Shown here one piece after another: positions 5,167 to 9,510 of a stretch of DNA of 9,510 bases (positions within the stretch are counted from its first letter, which is position 1; every line of letters begins with the position of its first letter). The translations under genes and the position numbers were made by a program. Under the pieces are notes generated by a model. It was not told the DNA's origin, searched no databases, and worked only from the letters and a program-made list of their open reading frames with translations. The stretch is from JAJFTV01 sp964426355 (GTDB taxonomy: Bacteria; Chloroflexota; Anaerolineae; Anaerolineales; Anaerolineaceae), in the NCBI GenBank assembly GCA_964426355.1, contig CAYRRA010000170.1:1-9510 (forward strand). The letters run 5' to 3'.

Positions 5167-6381
5167 TCAGATCATCTCGTAAGCTGATTCACCGTGCATG
5201 GCTTCGTCCAGCCCTTCCAACTCGTCCTTTTCTGATACTTTTACCGGAACTATTTTATTGATCAACCACAGCGCGCCATAACTGAAACCAAAGGCATAAG
5301 TTGCTGTAATGATTACGCTTAATGTTTGCATTAAGAAGAAATTCATGCCGCCAAAGAACAGCCCATCCGCTCCTGCCGGGTTCCAAACTTTTGTGGCGAG
5401 CAAACCGGTAGCGATACAGCCCAACACACCGCCCACGCCATGCACACCCCACACATCCAACGCATCATCCAACTGGCGCTTGTTTTTCCATTCCACCGCC
5501 AGATAGCAAACGATCCCAGCCATTAGCCCAATGATAATTGCACCGGTAATGCTGACATAACCTGCAGCAGGGGTGATGGCAACCAGCCCTGCAACAGCCC
5601 CGGTCAGTAACCCGACGAACTTTGGCTTTTTCTCGGTAATCCATGAGATGATCAACCAGGTGAGAGCTGCTATTGAAGCTGCGATATCGGTATTAATGAA
5701 AGCCAGCGAGGTAATTCCGTCCACGCGCAGTTCACTACCAGCGTTAAACCCATACCAGCCAAACCAAAGCAGTGCGGTGCCTAATGCCACCAATGGAATA
5801 CTGTGAGGCGCTTTATCGATGACTTTTCGTTTACCGACAAACAAAACGGAAGCCAGTGCAGCAAACCCTGCGGTGGTGTGCACTGCCGTGCCGCCTGCGA
5901 AGTCCAGCACACCCCAAGAGGCGAACAAACCACCCCCCCAAACCATGTGCGCTACTGGGAAATAAACAAAAATTAACCATAATGTCAGAAAAATCATGTA
6001 TGCATTAAAACGGATGCGGTTGGCAAATGCGCCTGTGATAAGCGCCGGTGTAATCACCGCGAACATCATTTGATATGCAATAAATACCAGGAGGGGAATA
6101 TTATTGTTTACTGACACCGCATCTGAAGGGGAAATACCTGACAGAAAAGCATGGTTTAAATTTCCAATAACGCCGCCTTCTCCGCCGCTAAAAACGAGAG
6201 AATATCCAATTGCCCACCACAGGAAGGTAGTCCAGCCCATGGACACAAAACTTTGCATCATAATGGACAAAACATTTTTTCTTCCAACCAACCCGCCATA
6301 AAAAAAAGCCAGACCGGGTGTCATCAGCATGACCAGGCTGGTTGCGACCAGCATGAAGCCAGTATTGCCAGTATCAAACAT
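5167..6381 (-). CDS. amt: Ammonium transporter, Amt/AmtB family
   Basis: The protein is an 11-helix inner-membrane ammonium channel that moves NH3/NH4+ into the cell. Counting from the ATG at 6381 (404 residues), the pore residues align with E. coli AmtB: F107, W148, D160 and the twin histidine H168 in DFAGGTAVHTTAG, F212 and S216 in WYGFNAGS, and the second His H314 in WGVHGVGG. The cytosolic C-tail keeps EGLDEAMHGESAY, the conserved motif that couples subunits and meets PII proteins. The frame can be extended to a TTG at 6393, but that codon lies inside the ribosome site TTGGAGGA, so the ATG at 6381, six bases after GGAGG, is the true start. No N-terminal signal peptide of the E. coli type is present. 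It lies 152 bp after a response regulator gene in the same direction; a glnK partner is not adjacent. A strong terminator follows. Confidence 0.96.
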   Translation of the reverse strand: MFDTGNTGFMLVATSLVMLMTPGLAFFYGGLVGRKNVLSIMMQSFVSMGWTTFLWWAIGYSLVFSGGEGGVIGNLNHAFLSGISPSDAVSVNNNIPLLVFIAYQMMFAVITPALITGAFANRIRFNAYMIFLTLWLIFVYFPVAHMVWGGGLFASWGVLDFAGGTAVHTTAGFAALASVLFVGKRKVIDKAPHSIPLVALGTALLWFGWYGFNAGSELRVDGITSLAFINTDIAASIAALTWLIISWITEKKPKFVGLLTGAVAGLVAITPAAGYVSITGAIIIGLMAGIVCYLAVEWKNKRQLDDALDVWGVHGVGGVLGCIATGLLATKVWNPAGADGLFFGGMNFFLMQTLSVIITATYAFGFSYGALWLINKIVPVKVSEKDELEGLDEAMHGESAYEMI

Positions 6382-6533
6382 TTTTTCCTCCAAAAATTGA
6401 GTGGATTAATAGATACCAAGCATAACATGGTGGAATGGAATGGAAATGACAGTATGATAACCGTTTGATTTCTAATCCATTGCAATGAGAACCTCTTAGT
6501 AAGGCGGTTGTACCTTACCAAAAGGAAAATCGA
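6382..6533 (-). promoter_or_regulatory. Regulatory gap upstream of the ammonium transporter gene
   Basis: This 152-bp gap separates the response regulator stop from the amt start. It holds a 10-bp perfect palindrome CATTGCAATG (6478-6487), an inverted repeat GTAAGG/CCTTAC (6499-6504 and 6513-6518, 8-nt loop) and three tandem TGGAA units (6431-6445). The hairpin has no T-run, so I do not call a terminator. No convincing promoter boxes were found, although the gap length and the palindrome suggest amt has its own control. Confidence 0.35.
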
Positions 6534-7379
6534 TCAATCTATTCGGGCAAATATTTGTTGGGAAGAAAGAAGATATCCGGCTCCGCGAATTGTGCGGATC
6601 AGGACAGGATTTTCGGGATCTAATTCTATTTTTTTGCGTATCCGTAAAATATGGGGACGAATAATTTGATCCGCTTCATTTGGGCTCAGGTTTTTATATT
6701 TCAATGCCATTTCCGCAAGCTGCACATTGCTGACCAGTTTATCTATGTATTGATTCATGTGCGCGAGAATGGCAAATTGGTCTGATGTCAGTTTTACAGT
6801 TCGGGTTTCTATAGGAAAACCTTGAGTAACGGTGGCGGTCATTTCTTCCGCATTCAAAATGAGCTTTGGTTTTTGCGTTTGATCGGGCAAAAATGAAGTC
6901 TTTTGTTTGTCTGGCTGCTCACTGCTCGATTTCAATTGATTCAGGGTATTTTCAATGATGCTGATCAATTCCTGGCGATGGTTTTCGGTCGATCGTGTTT
7001 TGATAGCGTGCTGGATCGCTTTGTGTATATCTTGAATGCTCTGCGGTTTTAGAAGATAGTCTACTGCACCTGTCTTGATTGCAGTGATCGCGCTGTCTAA
7101 CGTGGCATGTGCAGTTAATACAATAACCGCCAAACCAGGTTGATTGGTTTGAATGTAGTCCATCACTTGAACCCCATTAACTTCAGGCATGTTCAAGTCT
7201 AATAAGACGAGATCAAACCTGGCACGGGACAACCATGAAATAGCCTGACTTCCATTTGCGGCGTCCTCGGTTTGATAACCAAGTAATTCCAGGGCGCGTT
7301 TGATTGCACTGCGTGTGTTTTCTTCATCGTCCACGATCAGAATGCGAACAAAGGAGGGATGGAAATTGGTTTCGTTCAT
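6534..7379 (-). CDS. Response regulator, receiver plus OmpR/PhoB-type winged helix
   Basis: Of 281 residues, 11-127 form a receiver domain with acidic pocket D17/D18, phosphorylation site D61 in LLDLNMP, T89 in VLTAHA and K111 in LLKPQ, all intact. A polar linker rich in Ser, Gln and Lys (about 130-172) follows. The winged helix at about 173-272 contains VKLTSDQFAIL (195-205) and ends with RTIRGAGYLL (262-271), the OmpR/PhoB recognition and wing signature. It should bind DNA as a phosphorylated dimer. The receiver, with LTAHATLDSAITAIKTGAVDYLLKP-type residues (88-112), looks closer to NtrC-like receivers than to PhoB ones, and the linker is longer than usual. The ATG at 7379 overlaps the kinase stop as ATGA and has GGAG seven bases upstream, so the two are translationally coupled. 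Its partner is the upstream kinase; the amt gene next in line is a plausible target. Confidence 0.93.
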   Translation of the reverse strand: MNETNFHPSFVRILIVDDEENTRSAIKRALELLGYQTEDAANGSQAISWLSRARFDLVLLDLNMPEVNGVQVMDYIQTNQPGLAVIVLTAHATLDSAITAIKTGAVDYLLKPQSIQDIHKAIQHAIKTRSTENHRQELISIIENTLNQLKSSSEQPDKQKTSFLPDQTQKPKLILNAEEMTATVTQGFPIETRTVKLTSDQFAILAHMNQYIDKLVSNVQLAEMALKYKNLSPNEADQIIRPHILRIRKKIELDPENPVLIRTIRGAGYLLSSQQIFARID

Positions 7380-9253
7380 GATGGATCTCCAACGGCAGAT
7401 GTGGATTGATTGTTTTGTGCTGGCAAGCGGATCGAAAAGGTTGTTCCCTGTCCCAGTTTGCTTTTTGCGCTTATTTCCCCCCCGTATTGCTGTATGATTT
7501 TTTGACTGGTTGAAAGACCCAAACCATTTCCATTTTGTTTAGTGGTATAAAAGGGGTCAAAAACTAGATCTAATTTCTCTGGCGGGATTCCCTGTCCTGT
7601 GTCGGAAAATGAAATTTCAACCTGATTTTGAATTGTGGTGGAGGTTATTTCTAAACGCCCACCGCTTTGCATCTGTTCTATTGCGTTAATCAATAAATTT
7701 AAGCTTACCTGACAAAGTTGGTCCGCGGAGATGATTACCTGAGGAGTGTTTTCTGGAAGATGTAAAAGAACCTGCACATTTGATTCCTTCAGTTGTTTGT
7801 TTGCCAAAAAAATAGCCCGTTCAATTGCATCACGCACATGAACTGGTTTGACATCCATGATGTGAGGGCGGGAAAATTCGAGAATACTTTTATTGATATT
7901 CATCAACCGTTCGATTTCTTTGCGAATGATCTGCAGATTTTGATCACGTTCCTGTTCTTCCAGAGGAAAATCAAGCACCAGTTCGATGTTTGAGTATATT
8001 GCCTGTAAGGGATTGTTGATCTCATGAGCCAATGAAGCCACGAGCCGACCCATGGCTGCCAGCCTATCTGCACGCATCAATGATTGTTCTGCGATTTTTC
8101 GATTGGTTATATCACGATTGCTAGCCCGCCTTCCCATTGGCTTGCCATCGTTATTGTATACTGGTTGACAAACATGCCCAATCCAGGCTTCTTTACCAGA
8201 AGCGGTCATGATCCGATAATCGAGGGTGAAAATTTCATCCGAGTCTCTCTCTCGTTGGAAATGTTCTTTCATCGCTACCTGATCATCAGGGTGGACAATT
8301 GAAAGTAGTTTATCAGGGTTGTTCACAAATTCATCCACACGCCAACCCGTGATTCGTTCACACGCGGGGGAGTTATACAGTAAAACTCCTTCCTGGCTAA
8401 TCCAGTATTCCCAGTCATAGGTAAAATCAGCGATGGTTCGAAACCGTTCTTTTTCTTGCTGCAATGCGGTTTCACTTTGTACGCGTTCGGTAATATCGAC
8501 CCCTATTTCCAGACCAAGGATCTCTCCATCGCTATCCACAAATGGGCTGTTGTAAACCATGAAAGTACGTCCATCAGGACGCCGCCATTCCCACTCCTGT
8601 CTGGATTGTTTTTGCATTGCTCGCACAGAAGCGCAATCCACACAAGGCATTGCCCGATCTTGTAACATTTGATAACAAGTACGATTTGCGGGTTCACCAA
8701 ATAGTTTTTTAAATGTGTGGTTTGCAAAAATGATGGAAAAATCTTTATCCTTCAAAAAGACATAAACTGGCAACAAATCCAGCAGAGTAAAAAGGCGTTG
8801 CCGTTCTGAATTGAGTACTTTTTCGGTTAATTCATGTTGCGCGATCGCTCTCTCGGTTTGTTTGGCGCGTAATATCAGACGTACTCGCTGCCTTAATACC
8901 AACGGATGAATCGGGCGGGTCAGAATATCTGTGACACCCAGTCGAAAACCAGGTTCAACCCAGTGAGATCCATATTGATCGATAATGAGTAAAATGGGAA
9001 GTTCGCCGGTTTTACCGAAACCACGGATTTGAAGAATTACTTTTTCCAGGGATGTTAACGCTTCTGGAGAAGCATAAGGAAACCATAAAATTGCGAGGTC
9101 TGGGGGGGCATCTCGTGGTTCAGGAAGGGGATAATCCAGCGAGGTAAGTTTTTGAAAGTGGTACCCGTCTGATTCCAAGGCAGCAATCAGACGTGAAACT
9201 TTGCTTTCATCATTAACCACAAGCAAAAGGGAGGGGGACTTGGAATCCATCAT
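7376..9253 (-). CDS. PAS-domain sensor histidine kinase with degenerate receiver-like N-terminus
   Basis: The 625-residue protein has no transmembrane helix, so it is a cytosolic sensor. Residues 8-128 resemble a receiver fold, but W57 replaces the phospho-Asp and R113 the conserved Lys, so it cannot be phosphorylated conventionally. A helical connector (about 129-155) leads to PAS 1 (about 156-257), which carries C193, C204 and C207 in a C-x10-C-x2-C pattern, then PAS 2/PAC (about 268-388). The HisKA domain has H410 in SLAHEINNPLQA. The ATPase domain (about 505-612) has N523 (N box), DTGQGIPPE (551-559), FDPFYTTK (565-572) and GNGLGLS (575-581). The kinase looks NtrB/AtoS-like. It should phosphorylate the regulator whose gene overlaps by 4 bp. 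Start is the ATG at 9253 or the adjacent ATG at 9250; neither has a strong ribosome site. The signal is not known; redox or metal sensing through the cysteines is one possibility. Confidence 0.93.
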   Translation of the reverse strand: MMDSKSPSLLLVVNDESKVSRLIAALESDGYHFQKLTSLDYPLPEPRDAPPDLAILWFPYASPEALTSLEKVILQIRGFGKTGELPILLIIDQYGSHWVEPGFRLGVTDILTRPIHPLVLRQRVRLILRAKQTERAIAQHELTEKVLNSERQRLFTLLDLLPVYVFLKDKDFSIIFANHTFKKLFGEPANRTCYQMLQDRAMPCVDCASVRAMQKQSRQEWEWRRPDGRTFMVYNSPFVDSDGEILGLEIGVDITERVQSETALQQEKERFRTIADFTYDWEYWISQEGVLLYNSPACERITGWRVDEFVNNPDKLLSIVHPDDQVAMKEHFQRERDSDEIFTLDYRIMTASGKEAWIGHVCQPVYNNDGKPMGRRASNRDITNRKIAEQSLMRADRLAAMGRLVASLAHEINNPLQAIYSNIELVLDFPLEEQERDQNLQIIRKEIERLMNINKSILEFSRPHIMDVKPVHVRDAIERAIFLANKQLKESNVQVLLHLPENTPQVIISADQLCQVSLNLLINAIEQMQSGGRLEITSTTIQNQVEISFSDTGQGIPPEKLDLVFDPFYTTKQNGNGLGLSTSQKIIQQYGGEISAKSKLGQGTTFSIRLPAQNNQSTSAVGDPS

Positions 9254-9510
9254 TCTTAGTATATCAACGAAACCATTTTTTATCCCGTAAGTTCACAGAA
9301 CCTTTACCTGGTGATATAGATAGCCTGAAAATGAAGCTTCAATTCCTTTGAGAATTTTTTAAAGGGGAGGGCGTATTGGTGGAGCCATAGAAATCACAAT
9401 TCTTTCATGCTGCGCCTATCTGGAACCAGAATGAGTTTATTGAATGATGGTGACATAAATACTGAACCGGAGTTGAGCACTTAACGAAAAACAGGCACTT
9501 TGATATATAA
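9254..9510. other. Non-coding stretch upstream of the kinase gene
   Basis: No supportable gene is seen in these 257 bases on either strand. It contains a 10-bp palindrome TGAAGCTTCA (9332-9341) and a weak AATTC/GAATT hairpin followed by T residues (9341-9360). A purine-rich AAAGGGGAGGG (9361-9371) resembles a ribosome site but is not followed by a sensible frame. A 25-codon plus-strand frame at 9407-9484 lacks a ribosome site. The promoter of the kinase-regulator operon must lie here or off the window, but no clear boxes were found. Confidence 0.5.

Noticed and set aside
6382..6393. TTG-initiated extension of the ammonium transporter
   Set aside because: The TTG lies within the ribosome binding site of the ATG at 6381, and pore residue numbering matches AmtB when the ATG is used.
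6478..6495. Sigma-54-like GG and GC boxes upstream of amt
   Set aside because: The spacing between the GG and GC pairs on the minus strand is 8 bases rather than the required 10, and the flanking bases do not match.
9407..9484. 25-codon plus-strand open frame
   Set aside because: It has no ribosome binding site, no recognisable product and no neighbour supporting it; length is within chance.

Overview
The window looks like a chromosomal stretch from an anaerobic or facultative, probably free-living bacterium with moderate G+C content. I favour a member of the Chloroflexota (Anaerolineae-like). The main reason is the lipoprotein with a Pro/Thr-rich linker, a bacterial SH3 domain and a CAP domain, an architecture common in that group. 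A glycyl radical enzyme and a bacteriohemerythrin fit an anaerobic or microaerobic lifestyle. The taxonomic call is an inference from style, not from a marker gene. No rRNA, tRNA, CRISPR array, transposase or phage gene was seen.

Left block, minus strand (1-2202). Reading leftward, this holds a bacteriohemerythrin, a gap of about 240 bp with a well-formed promoter, a GntR/FCD-family regulator, and, 14 bp after it, the N-terminal 274 residues of a glycyl radical enzyme (pyruvate formate-lyase superfamily) that runs off the left edge. The GntR promoter region has a TGGT-N3-ACCA operator just after the predicted transcription start and three TTTTACAA-type repeats spaced 24-25 bp upstream. The natural reading is an effector-controlled operon for an oxygen-sensitive radical enzyme, with an oxygen-binding protein encoded beside it. 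The substrate of the enzyme cannot be fixed from the visible half.

Middle block, plus strand (2394-5077). A tandem-domain rhodanese-type sulfurtransferase diverges from the hemerythrin gene and ends at a strong hairpin. A class II (fuculose-phosphate-type) aldolase follows, overlapping the start of the SH3-CAP lipoprotein gene. A perfect 13-bp hairpin closes this block and serves both converging directions.

Right block, minus strand (5167-9253). Reading leftward, this holds a PAS-containing sensor histidine kinase with a degenerate receiver-like N-terminus, a response regulator overlapping it by ATGA, and, after 152 bp, an Amt ammonium transporter with all pore and C-tail signature residues. 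The order suggests a two-component system acting on ammonium uptake or on nitrogen or redox state, although no PII (glnK) gene is visible. The last 257 bp upstream of the kinase gene hold no gene I can support.
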